A stretch of 63,918 nt of DNA from Flavobacteriales bacterium (GCA_020635535.1 JACJZP010000018.1:1-63918), one strand, 5' to 3'; positions 51,755-60,138 are shown, counted from the first letter of the stretch. The notes: generated by a model not told the origin, from the letters alone. Program-made: numbers and translations.

Positions 51755-52559
51755 AAAAATTGCGGAGACAGCCGCTTATCTGAAGCAGCGAACTGGCGCA
51801 TCTCCTGTGGTTGGGATCATACTCGGAACAGGACTTGGCGGGTTGGTCAAAGAGATTGAAGCCGAACATGTTGTGCCCTATGAGGAGATTCCAAACTTTC
51901 CTATTTCTACTGTGGAAGGGCACTCCGGTAAATTGATCTTTGGCAAACTTGGAAGCAAGTCGGTCATGGCCATGCAAGGTCGTTTCCATTATTACGAAGG
52001 CTACGATATGAAAGAGGTCACATTTCCTGTCCGTGTAATGAAAGCTTTGGGGTTGAATGATGTGGTGGTTTCAAACGCAAGTGGAGGTGTTAATCCTGAT
52101 TTTGAGATCGGTGATCTGATGATCATAAACGATCACATCAATCTATTTCCAACCAATCCTTTGATAGGCAAGAATTATCCAGAATTGGGTCCTCGATTTC
52201 CTGACATGAGTGAGACTTATGATAAGTCGCTAGTGGCCAAGGCAAAGGAAATCGCGGCAGCAAATGGTATCAAGGTTCAAGAGGGAATCTATGCCGGTTT
52301 GAGCGGCCCATGTTTGGAAACACCAGCCGAATATGTGTATGTAAGAAATGTTGGGGCAGATACGGTTGGTATGTCTACCGTTCCGGAAGTGATTGCCGCG
52401 CGGCATGGCGGAATGCGTGTATTTGCCATGTCAATCATCACAGACCTTGGGGTTCCTGGAAAAATTGTGAAAGTGACACATGAGGATGTCATTGAGGTTG
52501 CTGCCAAAGCAGAACCGAAAATGACATTGATAATGAAAGAATTGATATCAAGTCTATAA
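51738..52559 (+). CDS. punA: Purine-nucleoside phosphorylase
   Basis: This 273-residue type I (trimeric) PNP splits purine nucleosides with phosphate into base and ribose-1-phosphate. Motifs are IILGTGLGGL (phosphate loop, about 27-36), GRFHYYEGYDM (about 82), SNASGGVN (about 112-119), GLSGPCLETPAEY (about 188-200) and the base-binding MSTVPEVIAA. ATG 51738 overlaps lpxK by 17 bp; ATG 51747 would also work. It is followed after 1 bp by the metalloprotease gene. Confidence 0.94.
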   Translation: MENMLEKIAETAAYLKQRTGASPVVGIILGTGLGGLVKEIEAEHVVPYEEIPNFPISTVEGHSGKLIFGKLGSKSVMAMQGRFHYYEGYDMKEVTFPVRVMKALGLNDVVVSNASGGVNPDFEIGDLMIINDHINLFPTNPLIGKNYPELGPRFPDMSETYDKSLVAKAKEIAAANGIKVQEGIYAGLSGPCLETPAEYVYVRNVGADTVGMSTVPEVIAARHGGMRVFAMSIITDLGVPGKIVKVTHEDVIEVAAKAEPKMTLIMKELISSL

Positions 52560-52560
52560 A

Positions 52561-53877
52561 ATGAGAGTATTTATTACCCTTTTAGGTCTGGTCTTTTCAA
52601 TATCTGTTCTCGGCCAGAATATTCATCGTTGCGGAACTGTTGAAGCCATCTCTTGGCGTGAAGCTGAAAACCCAGGTTACACCAAGGCAGTCCAAAATAC
52701 CTTTGAGCAGGTTAAACATATCCTTGCACAGAAGGATGTTAATGACCCAACTCCGATCTACCAGATTCCAGTGGTGGTGCATATCGTTTACAACACACCT
52801 GAAGAGAATATTTCAAGCGACCTTGTTTACTCTCAGATTGCACGTTTGAATAAAGACTATCGAAGACTGAATGAAAATGCAGGCGATACTCGTTCTGAGT
52901 TTCTTCCAGTAGCTGCCGATGCAGGAATCGAATTCTATTTGGCAGGTACCGATCCACAGGGAAATCCATCAGGAGGTATTACAAGAACACAAACCACTAG
53001 AACAGACTTTGCCCCAGATTTCTTCGGTAATGGTATGGATGATGTCAAGCAGTCTTCGATGGGCGGAGTTGATGCTTGGGATACGGATAACTATCTCAAT
53101 ATCTGGGTCTGTGATCTTCTGGGTTCGGGCTCTTTGTTTCAGTTGCTCGGATTTGCTTATCCGCCCTCCACGGCTCCAAATTGGCCAGCCAACAGTGGTG
53201 CTCCAAGTTCAGATTTGGAAGGAGTTGTGATTCATTACGGTGTATTTGGGGAAGACAATCCTGCGGCCACAGGAACTTTGGCGGTTGCAGATAAGGGAAG
53301 AACTGCAGTTCATGAGATTGGTCATTATCTCGGGCTCCGACATATTTGGGGAGATGCGCTTTTTACGGATGGTTGTGCTGAAGATGATGGGCTGGATGAT
53401 ACTCCTAACGCTTCTGCAAATGCTGGTCAGGTTTGTAATTTCAACAACAACACTTGCACAGATAGCCCTGTTGATTTTCCGGATATGATTGAGAATTACA
53501 TGGATTATGCAGAGGAACAGTGTATGAATCTGTTTACACAGGATCAGGTTGACATTATGCGTTCCATGTTGGAAACGGCAAGAACTGAACTGGCTGACGG
53601 ATCAGTTGAGCCGTCTGGAATTGATGATATGTTCGATGCGAGTGAAATAGGGCTTTTCCCGAATCCTAATAGTGGTTCATTCCAATTGCAACTACCTCAA
53701 ACGGAAGTGTTGCAATCAATTTCCATAGTCGATATCAAGGGAACTCAAGTAGCGCAAAAAAGCGTCAGTGGTAGCGGTCGGCTCATGGGCCTTGATTTTG
53801 ACCTTCCAGCAGGAGCTTACCTGATCCGACTCCAATTTGAGTCTGGCCTGGCAAATAAGAAGTTGATTGTCCAATGA
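52561..53877 (+). CDS. M43 family zinc metalloprotease with T9SS type A tail
   Basis: This 438-residue secreted protease of the cytophagalysin/pappalysin group has a signal peptide (about 1-19, ending ISVLGQ) and a propeptide-like region. The zinc site is HEIGHYLGLRH (about 250-260), followed by the Met-turn segment ENYMDYAEEQCMNLFT. A C-terminal sorting domain of about 75 residues begins GLFPNPNSGSF and ends with a basic KKLIVQ, as in type A cargo. It is exported by T9SS and probably degrades extracellular protein. It sits after punA and overlaps the rhodanese gene by 4 bp, an odd operon partner for nucleoside salvage. Confidence 0.92.
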   Translation: MRVFITLLGLVFSISVLGQNIHRCGTVEAISWREAENPGYTKAVQNTFEQVKHILAQKDVNDPTPIYQIPVVVHIVYNTPEENISSDLVYSQIARLNKDYRRLNENAGDTRSEFLPVAADAGIEFYLAGTDPQGNPSGGITRTQTTRTDFAPDFFGNGMDDVKQSSMGGVDAWDTDNYLNIWVCDLLGSGSLFQLLGFAYPPSTAPNWPANSGAPSSDLEGVVIHYGVFGEDNPAATGTLAVADKGRTAVHEIGHYLGLRHIWGDALFTDGCAEDDGLDDTPNASANAGQVCNFNNNTCTDSPVDFPDMIENYMDYAEEQCMNLFTQDQVDIMRSMLETARTELADGSVEPSGIDDMFDASEIGLFPNPNSGSFQLQLPQTEVLQSISIVDIKGTQVAQKSVSGSGRLMGLDFDLPAGAYLIRLQFESGLANKKLIVQ

Positions 53878-54365
53878 GGTTCAGATGGTACATGATCTTT
53901 GGACTTTTGGTTCCCCTTTCATCTTGCGGTCAGAAGAACACGGATCTTGACGAAGAACTGAAAACGCTTTACAAGAATACTGTGCCGATCGTATCCATGG
54001 AGGATGCAGAAGGTTGGAGTTCAGCAGTTCTCTTGGATACTCGAGAACCCAATGAATTTGAAGTCAGCCACATTCCGAATGCGAGATGTGTAGGGTATGA
54101 CGACTTTGAAATGAGTTCGCTGGATGGCGTTTCAAAAGAAGACACAGTGATCGTTTACTGCTCCGTGGGTTACAGAAGCGAACGAATTGGTGAGAAGCTT
54201 CAGGAAGCAGGTTTTAAGCACGTTTATAATCTGTACGGTGGCATTTTCAATTGGAAGAACCATGATGGAACCGTGGTGAACAATTCCAACAATCCCACTG
54301 AAAAAGTGCACACCTATAACCAGAGTTGGAGCCGTTTTCTCAAAAAAGGAGAAAAGGTCTACTGA
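53874..54365 (+). CDS. Rhodanese-like lipoprotein
   Basis: This 163-residue protein has a lipoprotein signal (lipobox LSSC, Cys about residue 18) and one rhodanese domain. It shows LLDTREPNEFEVSHIPNA (about 54-71) and the active-site loop YCSVGYRSER (about 99-108), which retains the catalytic Cys. It may transfer sulfane sulphur or act in redox or cyanide handling at the periplasmic face; substrate unknown. Its ATG overlaps the metalloprotease stop (ATGA), so translation is coupled. Confidence 0.9.
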   Translation: MRFRWYMIFGLLVPLSSCGQKNTDLDEELKTLYKNTVPIVSMEDAEGWSSAVLLDTREPNEFEVSHIPNARCVGYDDFEMSSLDGVSKEDTVIVYCSVGYRSERIGEKLQEAGFKHVYNLYGGIFNWKNHDGTVVNNSNNPTEKVHTYNQSWSRFLKKGEKVY

Positions 54366-54683
54366 TCACTTTCCAGCAATCATTCTACTTAATGCCTTGG
54401 AGGCCAGATTCGGCCACAGGTCAGCATCTTTGGCCGTTATGCAGTACCAATCGTAGAGTGGGGCTTTCTTCTTAAAAGGAGATAGATGTTTCCAATCTCT
54501 GATGCCATTCTCCTCAGGTTTCCATTCCCGTCCTAAACGGAAAACCATTTGATCTTGATAGAAGAAGGCGAAATTCTTACCGTTGAATTGAATGCCCGGT
54601 GAAGACATCATTTTGCCCAACGTAACACCGGCATGCTGTGCAAGCTCTTCAGCAACTGATTCGAATTTCTGCTCAGGCGTCAT
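54366..54683 (-). CDS. TfoX/Sxy N-terminal domain-like protein
   Basis: This 105-residue protein resembles the TfoX N-terminal domain: LGKMMSSPGIQFNGKNFAFF followed by a second strand pair (DQMVFRLGREW) and a C-terminal helix. In Haemophilus and Vibrio, TfoX/Sxy switches on competence genes. Stand-alone N-terminal domains elsewhere have no known role, so none is assigned. Its start overlaps the stop of the preceding unknown gene by 4 bp. Confidence 0.65.
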   Translation of the reverse strand: MTPEQKFESVAEELAQHAGVTLGKMMSSPGIQFNGKNFAFFYQDQMVFRLGREWKPEENGIRDWKHLSPFKKKAPLYDWYCITAKDADLWPNLASKALSRMIAGK

Positions 54684-55099
54684 GACATTGGGTTCTTTTC
54701 AACCGTTACCAGATAATCTTCTTCCCGCCTGTTGTAGAAGAACTTTCTTCTTACCTCACGCTCACTTGGTTCGTAGAAGTACGAAGTGTGCTCTTCTTTG
54801 TTCGCGTCATTCCGATCTATCCACTTTACCGTATAGCTGTATTTCTCGTCAGAGAGATTCTCCCGTTTGAGGTGAGTCAGCATCTTTTGCAGTACATCTA
54901 CAGAACTGGTTCCTCTTGTCTGATGCAATAGAAAGATGGCACCATTCCGCGCATTTCGAGTATACAGGTCCAGCATTATACTGTAGTCCACATCATCTAT
55001 ATCAACATGGTAATCGAAATGCACCGTGTTCCGGTTATCTTCGAAGATGAGCGTTACGATTGCACCCTCCAGTTCAAACCGTTTATCCTTCTTCCTCAT
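54680..55099 (-). CDS. Conserved protein of unknown function (139 residues)
   Basis: This is a soluble, charged protein with no signal peptide or membrane segment. The N-terminal half is strand-rich (FELEGAIVTLIFEDNRNTVH; DDVDYSIMLDLYT), the middle is helical, and the end is basic (EPSEREVRRKFFYNRREEDY). I recognise no family. It is coupled by a 4-bp overlap to the TfoX-like gene and divergent from the cytochrome c peroxidase gene. Confidence 0.65.
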   Translation of the reverse strand: MRKKDKRFELEGAIVTLIFEDNRNTVHFDYHVDIDDVDYSIMLDLYTRNARNGAIFLLHQTRGTSSVDVLQKMLTHLKRENLSDEKYSYTVKWIDRNDANKEEHTSYFYEPSEREVRRKFFYNRREEDYLVTVEKNPMS

Positions 55100-55151
55100 A
55101 GCATAGTTTTTTCAAATGTAAACAACAGGGCCTCTAATTGTGTTGCATGTA

Positions 55152-55164
55152 ATGTGCATCACAT
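55152..55164. promoter_or_regulatory. Possible operator upstream of cytochrome c peroxidase
   Basis: ATGTG-CAT-CACAT is a short dyad in the divergent gap 50 bp before the peroxidase start. It resembles the half-sites of CRP/FNR-family operators but the spacer is shorter than the usual 6 bp. Weak evidence. Confidence 0.2.
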
Positions 55165-55213
55165 AGCATGACCATAATTGTATTTAATTCGCAAGCTTAA
55201 ACCATTTGTTACA

Positions 55214-56296
55214 ATGAATACATCAACCAAACTCACAATTTTAGCTTCTGTAGTCTTTCTTGCAAGTTGCGGAGACCATACAGAGACACATGAACAGAAC
55301 CATGATGCAACTCAGTTTGCCGAGCACATGCGCTTGGATGGACTGGTTGCTCAAAAAGCCAAGAAGATATTTCAGCCGATCTCATCCGCTCCAGTTCAAA
55401 ATCCGGAAAACCCTATTACTGAGGAAAAAGTGAAGTTAGGTAAGATGCTTTACTTCGATAAGCGTCTGTCTAAAGAAGGAAACATCAGTTGTAACTCTTG
55501 CCATAACTTGGCTACGGCAGGTGTAGATAATCTGCCGACCTCTCCAGGGGATGATGGTGGTTTTGGGGATAGGAACTCGCCAACTGTGCTAAATGCAGCT
55601 CACCATTTCCTTCAGTTTTGGGATGGAAGAAACAAGGATGTGGAAGAGCAGGCCGGTGGTCCAATTCTAAATCCGGTAGAAATGGCAATTCCGGATAAGG
55701 ATTTCCTTGTTGAAAGGTTGAAAGGAATAGATATGTACAAAGACATGTTTGCAGCGGCTTACCCGGGTTCAGGTTCTCCAATTACCTACCTGAATGTTCA
55801 GAAAGCCATTGCTGCATTTGAACGAACATTGGTTACTCCATCTCGATTTGATGAATATCTGGCAGGGGAATCTCATGCATTGACCTTGGAAGAGAAGGAA
55901 GGGCTGAAAACGTTCATGGATGCGGGTTGCATTACATGTCATAATGGACCAATGTTGGGGGCAAATTCATTCCAAAAATTCGGTCAGTTCAAGGAATACT
56001 GGCACTATACGGGTAGCGATAAAGTTGATTATGGCCGATTTGCCGTTACCAACAATGAGGCAGACAAGTTCATGTTCAAGGTGCCGAGCTTGCGAAATAT
56101 CCACCAAACAGCGCCTTATTTCCACGATGGAAGCGTTGCTGATCTTGCCGAAGCGGTGAACATCATGGCCGAAATAAACCTGAGAAAGCGACTTTCAGAT
56201 GAGGAGGTGGAAAGTATTCTAACGTTCCTTGGTTCGTTGTCTGGAGATATTCCAGAAGATGCAAAGCAAGCTCCTAAGGAGTTGGCCTCGCTGTAA
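55214..56296 (+). CDS. Di-haem cytochrome c peroxidase (lipoprotein)
   Basis: This protein of 360 residues in the MauG/CCP family reduces hydrogen peroxide with electrons from cytochrome c in the periplasm. A lipoprotein signal (FLASCGD, Cys about residue 18) anchors it. Two haem sites are present: CNSCH (about 95) and CITCH (about 239). GKMLYFDKRLSKEG, NSPTVLNAA and TAPYFHDGS are family landmarks. The frame runs back to TTG 55178, but ATG 55214 gives a proper signal peptide. Confidence 0.92.
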   Translation: MNTSTKLTILASVVFLASCGDHTETHEQNHDATQFAEHMRLDGLVAQKAKKIFQPISSAPVQNPENPITEEKVKLGKMLYFDKRLSKEGNISCNSCHNLATAGVDNLPTSPGDDGGFGDRNSPTVLNAAHHFLQFWDGRNKDVEEQAGGPILNPVEMAIPDKDFLVERLKGIDMYKDMFAAAYPGSGSPITYLNVQKAIAAFERTLVTPSRFDEYLAGESHALTLEEKEGLKTFMDAGCITCHNGPMLGANSFQKFGQFKEYWHYTGSDKVDYGRFAVTNNEADKFMFKVPSLRNIHQTAPYFHDGSVADLAEAVNIMAEINLRKRLSDEEVESILTFLGSLSGDIPEDAKQAPKELASL

Positions 56297-56302
56297 GCAG
56301 GT

Positions 56303-56410
56303 TTATCTTACCAGATTAGCTGCCCACCAGAGCGCCCAAGCAGCTCCTCCAGAAATGATCAATGCGATTACGGCTTTCTTGAGGAGGTCAGTAATGGTAT
56401 GGGCGTTCAT
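56303..56410 (-). CDS. Predicted 35-residue membrane protein
   Basis: This small frame runs from ATG at 56410 to TAA at 56303. It encodes a polar N-terminus (MNAHTITDLLKK) and one hydrophobic segment (AVIALIISGGAAWALWWAA) ending with Asn-Leu-Val-Arg. The pattern (Lys-Lys before the segment, Arg after it, Trp at the membrane edge) looks like a real single-span protein rather than chance. It sits alone between convergent larger genes. No family recognised. Confidence 0.4.
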   Translation of the reverse strand: MNAHTITDLLKKAVIALIISGGAAWALWWAANLVR

Positions 56411-56471
56411 GAGATGTATGCGCGTTTTTGATTTGGGTGCGTGAAGTTTTCATTCTGCTCGAATAAAAATG

Positions 56472-58220
56472 TCATGGAGCAATCAAAACTTTGATGTTGT
56501 GAATTTCTTTTCGGCCAACGACCTGAACAATATAGATGCCGTTGCTCAGATCTGGCATTTGCATGCGGGTACTGTTAACCTGATCAGCATAAACCAAACG
56601 TCCGTTCATATCCAAATAATGAACTGTAGCTGGTATTAGCGCTGCATCGATCATTAGCTGGCCATTAGCAAAACCAAGAAGTTCATTCTGTTCATTGGTT
56701 GGCATAGATGCAACCAATTCAGAACAGCTCACATAGGTCTGGTTGTCAAAACGCATTTCAGCGTAAAGCTTCTTTTCATTCATGGCCAATGGGTAACCCA
56801 CCATGGGCAACTGTTCAGCAAAAAAGTAGGTTGGAAGCGAATTCTCATCAAGATAAAGCGTGTTCAGCGTCATGTTTTCTGTTCCACTCGGAGTAACCGT
56901 TCCAGAGTGGTTGTTGCCGAAAGAATAGTAGCCGTTTCCGTTAAGCATAAAGAGCCCGTAAGGGAATGATGAGCCAGTGATCTCATTGCCGATAACATTC
57001 AAGGAATCAGTAGGGGTTTCTGAGTCGGAGAAGAAGCCATAGAGTTCGCCACGGTTGCGGAAGTACGTGTTGTAAGGTCCATTGCTACCATGAGATGCAT
57101 CAACCACCATGTGCTGAACCGTATTGCCTTCAAATAGATTCAGATAGGTGTAGTTTCCGTGCAGAACCGCATCTCCAGCAGAATTGGCGGGCAGAAATCC
57201 ATCTTCCCAATAGGGATCGTAAGAATAGTTGTAGCCAAACACGTTTGCATTGGCTGCGCTTTGCAGAATCATGGAGTGTCTTAAATGCTCAAAGATGTTG
57301 TTGTGAACCAGGTTGAAGCAACTCGAGGCCTCTACCATAATTCCATAACCTTGGCCTCCTCCACCGTACGCATGAGCATGATGGAAATAGCATGCCTCAA
57401 CAAGGATGTGTGAACTCGTTATTAGATCGACATGACCATAGTTGCAGTCAACTCCTTCAACATTTCTGATCACGCAGTTGGTTGCATAGGTCATCAAGAT
57501 ATTGTTCATCTGACCAGCTGTGGCATCTTCTCTTACAATCTTGAGGCATTCTATTCCAACACCTTTCTTTGGCGTTACCTTCTTTACGTAGGGTGTTCGC
57601 GATAGCGGGTAGTGATGGGTCAGTGGGTCTGCCAAGGAAAGGGTGTCACCATCAATGGCGGTTATCTCTATTACCTGACCCAGCGTTCCGTACGCCCAAG
57701 TGGAATACATGTGATCCTCATCGAACATTACCGTTCTGATGTAATCGCCCACTACAAACGAGGATGCATCTTCAAGCACTATGCGGTAGGTTCCTTTGAT
57801 GGCAGGTTCGGTAATGGCCACCTGAGCACTTGAAATGGAACCATTGACCTGTATACAGTGGTTGTTTCCTCCAAGGTTGAAAGTGAGTTGGGTTGTGTTC
57901 GATTCTCCTTTTAGGAAAACACTATCAGGCAATGATATTCCTGCATCAAAAAAATATTCTCCTGCCGGAAAAAAGATGGTTCCTGCTGCTCCGTTCAGGT
58001 CGGTAAGTGCATCTGCAAGGGCGGTATTGCAACTGTTGACTCCAGTGTTATCTGCACCGAAATCGGTAATGTCAACTTGATTGGTTGGCGCCACAAGTTC
58101 GGTGGTGGGGCCTGCGTTCTCCCAAGCCGTTATCCGTTCAGGAGATAAGATCTGTGCCTCGCCAATGGAAGCGGAAAAAAGGGTGATTATCAGAATCCCA
58201 AATACACATATATTATTCAT
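56472..58220 (-). CDS. Secreted parallel beta-helix (pectate-lyase-superfamily) protein with T9SS type A tail
   Basis: This protein of 582 residues has a signal peptide (about 1-23, ending SIGEAQ) and a right-handed beta-helix related to GH28/pectate-lyase-3. It shows VDITDFGADNTGVNSCNTAL (about 50-69), FFPAGEYFFDAGISLPDSVFL, then repeated short coils (GNNHCIQVNG; HNNIFEHLRHS; YNYSYDP). The C-terminal 75 residues form a type A sorting domain (LDMNGRLVYAD, then SNGIYIVQV). It probably acts on, or binds, a polysaccharide; catalytic residues cannot be fixed. The longer start at 58250 overlaps DUF456 and is rejected in favour of ATG 58220. Confidence 0.88.
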   Translation of the reverse strand: MNNICVFGILIITLFSASIGEAQILSPERITAWENAGPTTELVAPTNQVDITDFGADNTGVNSCNTALADALTDLNGAAGTIFFPAGEYFFDAGISLPDSVFLKGESNTTQLTFNLGGNNHCIQVNGSISSAQVAITEPAIKGTYRIVLEDASSFVVGDYIRTVMFDEDHMYSTWAYGTLGQVIEITAIDGDTLSLADPLTHHYPLSRTPYVKKVTPKKGVGIECLKIVREDATAGQMNNILMTYATNCVIRNVEGVDCNYGHVDLITSSHILVEACYFHHAHAYGGGGQGYGIMVEASSCFNLVHNNIFEHLRHSMILQSAANANVFGYNYSYDPYWEDGFLPANSAGDAVLHGNYTYLNLFEGNTVQHMVVDASHGSNGPYNTYFRNRGELYGFFSDSETPTDSLNVIGNEITGSSFPYGLFMLNGNGYYSFGNNHSGTVTPSGTENMTLNTLYLDENSLPTYFFAEQLPMVGYPLAMNEKKLYAEMRFDNQTYVSCSELVASMPTNEQNELLGFANGQLMIDAALIPATVHYLDMNGRLVYADQVNSTRMQMPDLSNGIYIVQVVGRKEIHNIKVLIAP

Positions 58221-58221
58221 A

Positions 58222-58737
58222 CTACATGAACCAATTGCTGAAAACATCACTTAAAGCACCACCCGCTTTTATAGTGAATATGAGCAATACGGCAATGGAG
58301 AAAAGAAGTTTTATACCTGTTCCGACAATAAATCCGATAAGTGAGCCAACCCCACTGTTCAGCGCTTTGGTAAATGTGCCTCCTGCCAACATATCGCCTA
58401 TTATGGTGCCGACAAGAGGTCCGAGTATGATTCCGATAGGAGGGAAGAAGAACAATCCGACCACAATGCCGATCATACCTCCCCAAACACCTTCTTTAGA
58501 AGACCCGAATTGCTTAGCTCCGAGTACTGGAACAATATAGTCCAGTGCGGTTACAATTGCCATGAGCGCACCTGTAATGACCAAGGTCCAAACGCCTATC
58601 TCATGTTCTGGAAGCAGAAAGAAAAGGAACAGCGATAACCAGCTGATAAAAGGTCCTGGCAAAGCAGGAACCACGCAGCCCACAATTCCCAATCCGTTAA
58701 TGATCAATCCTGCTATGAGAATGGCAATCTCGGCCAT
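58222..58737 (-). CDS. DUF456 family membrane protein
   Basis: This 171-residue protein with four to five hydrophobic, glycine-rich segments has the DUF456 signature VVPALPGPFISWLSL near the N-terminus and KEGVWGGMIGIVVGLFFFPP with GPLVGTIIGD in the middle. Function is unknown. It begins 2 bp after the PspC gene and ends 1 bp before the beta-helix start, so the three are probably co-transcribed. Confidence 0.88.
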   Translation of the reverse strand: MAEIAILIAGLIINGLGIVGCVVPALPGPFISWLSLFLFFLLPEHEIGVWTLVITGALMAIVTALDYIVPVLGAKQFGSSKEGVWGGMIGIVVGLFFFPPIGIILGPLVGTIIGDMLAGGTFTKALNSGVGSLIGFIVGTGIKLLFSIAVLLIFTIKAGGALSDVFSNWFM

Positions 58738-58739
58738 GC

Positions 58740-58922
58740 TCAGTATGCCTTTGGCATAACCAAGGCAAGAATGAGGTAAAGCAAGACGCCACCTCCCGCA
58801 AAGAACAGGAACAGGATGAATGCAATTCTGATAACGGTCGGGTCAATATCCATGTAGTCGGCAATTCCTGCACAAACACCAAGTAGTTTACCCTGTTTTC
58901 GTTCTAATCTTTTCTGGCTCAT
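58740..58922 (-). CDS. PspC domain protein
   Basis: This 60-residue protein consists only of a PspC domain: GKLLGVCAGIADYMDIDPT followed by one membrane segment (about 32-56). In enterobacteria PspC takes part in the phage-shock envelope-stress response. Stand-alone short PspC proteins are common in Bacteroidota and their partners are unknown. No PspA homologue is present here. It is joined to DUF456 by a 2-bp gap. Confidence 0.9.
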   Translation of the reverse strand: MSQKRLERKQGKLLGVCAGIADYMDIDPTVIRIAFILFLFFAGGGVLLYLILALVMPKAY

Positions 58923-58933
58923 TTTTCTAACGT

Positions 58934-59314
58934 TTAGAATGGAAGATCATCTTCACCAATATCGTCAATTGTTCCCGAATTACCAGCTGGGGCAGTTGCG
59001 TGCTGCACCATTGGGTCCAGTGGTGGTGGAATAGGAGCACCAGCTGTTTCGCCCGCCTCAACACGCCAAGCCTGTAGGTTTACGTAGTATTTACCGTTAT
59101 ACTCGTTTCCGCGAAGGTTGAAACTTACCTTGATGGTATCGTTGGGGTTGAACTTATCGATAGCCGATGTTTTGTCTTTGATGAGTTCGAACTTGATATC
59201 TTGCGGATACTGCTCCTCGGTGGTAAGAACAAACTCTCTTTTAGTGAATCCACTGCTGAAAGATTGTTCTTCCATTTTCACTTTCAACTTGCCGGTTACT
59301 TCGTATGATGCCAT
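58934..59314 (-). CDS. DUF3127 family protein, OB-fold/SSB-like
   Basis: This 126-residue protein matches DUF3127. Residues about 1-88 give a compact strand-rich pattern (VTGKLKVKMEEQSFSSGFTK; LRGNEYNGKYYVNLQAWRVE) that looks like a small OB fold. A Pro/Ala/Gly-rich linker follows and the protein ends with the acidic tip GEDDLPF, close to the DDDIPF tail by which SSB recruits partner proteins. I infer a nucleic-acid-binding relative of SSB; not proven. Confidence 0.85.
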   Translation of the reverse strand: MASYEVTGKLKVKMEEQSFSSGFTKREFVLTTEEQYPQDIKFELIKDKTSAIDKFNPNDTIKVSFNLRGNEYNGKYYVNLQAWRVEAGETAGAPIPPPLDPMVQHATAPAGNSGTIDDIGEDDLPF

Positions 59315-59333
59315 CTTCTTAAATTGTTTGAAA

Positions 59334-59341
59334 CAAAAATA
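59334..59341 (-). promoter_or_regulatory. -7 box TATTTTTG before DUF3127
   Basis: TATTTTTG fits TAnnTTTG and lies about 20 bp before the DUF3127 start. It overlaps the U-tract of the upstream terminator, a compact arrangement. No TTG at the normal distance. Confidence 0.35.
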
Positions 59342-59361
59342 ACCCTGCAGTTGCGGGGTTA
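59342..59361 (-). terminator. Terminator of the PH-like membrane protein gene
   Basis: AACCCTGC and GCGGGGTT pair around a 4-base loop (one G-U pair). On the minus strand the stem is followed by ATTTTTGTTT. It lies about 67 bp after the stop at 59429. Confidence 0.6.
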
Positions 59362-59428
59362 AAATTTCTAACGGATAAGTTCTCCACTATTTCTTAACGT
59401 TGTTGAACGTTTGCGTTTTTGGTGCCCT

Positions 59429-59869
59429 TTAAGCAGTGTTTGGTCGCTCAACCCAATGGCCTTCTCTGGTGGTTGCGTCCCAGACCTTAAGATCCAATTT
59501 CTCCGAAACCTTTTTGGCAAAGGCAAACGCTTCTTCAATATTATCGGTTTCAAACAGTCGGATGCGCTGGTTCTGTTCCGTGGCCAAGTTTACTTGAATC
59601 ACCTCCTCACGAGTTGTAACCGAGGCATTTGAACGCCCATATGTTGAACTTACCAACTGTGTCTTGAAAACCGAAACGCAATTAATGGGTGGTAACGGTT
59701 CCCAAGTTCCGAACCCCTGTGGGCCGAAAGCGGTGATCAATCTATATGTACGTTCATTGTAATTCACCTCAATGCCACTCTGATACATCAAGAGTCCACC
59801 AGCACCAATTGCCAAAACAATTCCGAATACAGGGGTTGTTACCAGGCCACCAATGCTGAACAGCGCCAC
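59429..59869 (-). CDS. Uncharacterised membrane protein, PH-like C-terminal domain
   Basis: From GTG 59869 this gives 146 residues: a hydrophobic N-terminus (about 3-28) followed by a strand-rich region (VNYNERTYRLITAFG; SVFKTQLVSSTYG; EEVIQVNLATEQNQRIRLFE) and a C-terminal helix (EEAFAFAKKVSEKLDL), the outline of a bacterial PH-like domain. No ATG is available. The same frame stays open for 52 further codons to 60025 with protein-like composition (LQYSNLTPDERRDLQ) but no standard start, so the annotated N-terminus may be too short or a frameshift may exist upstream. Confidence 0.65.
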   Translation of the reverse strand: MALFSIGGLVTTPVFGIVLAIGAGGLLMYQSGIEVNYNERTYRLITAFGPQGFGTWEPLPPINCVSVFKTQLVSSTYGRSNASVTTREEVIQVNLATEQNQRIRLFETDNIEEAFAFAKKVSEKLDLKVWDATTREGHWVERPNTA

Positions 59870-60094
59870 AATTATTCCATGATCTTCATTGACATGGGTT
59901 TGTCTCGTTTGTATAGAAATCTGTAAGTCTCGTCTTTCATCAGGAGTTAGGTTTGAGTATTGTAAAAGTGCGGCATTTCCAAGCTGAACATTTTGTTGCT
60001 TAAATAAACCATTTTCTTTTGCCAGTTATGAATTAGAACCATTCGGTTGGTTAAAACATGTAGGGCCGAGAAATATAACAAACCGTGATCTGAA

Positions 60095-60116
60095 AATGTA
60101 ATTTGGCAATTACATT
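60095..60116. terminator. AT-rich hairpin downstream of mscS-like gene
   Basis: AATGTAATT (60095-60103) and AATTACATT (60108-60116) form a perfect 9-bp stem with a 4-base loop, followed on the minus strand by UUUUC. It lies just after the channel stop codon. Being GC-poor it could instead be an operator dyad. Confidence 0.4.
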
Positions 60117-60138
60117 AACCTTGCAGACTCAGTTCGGT

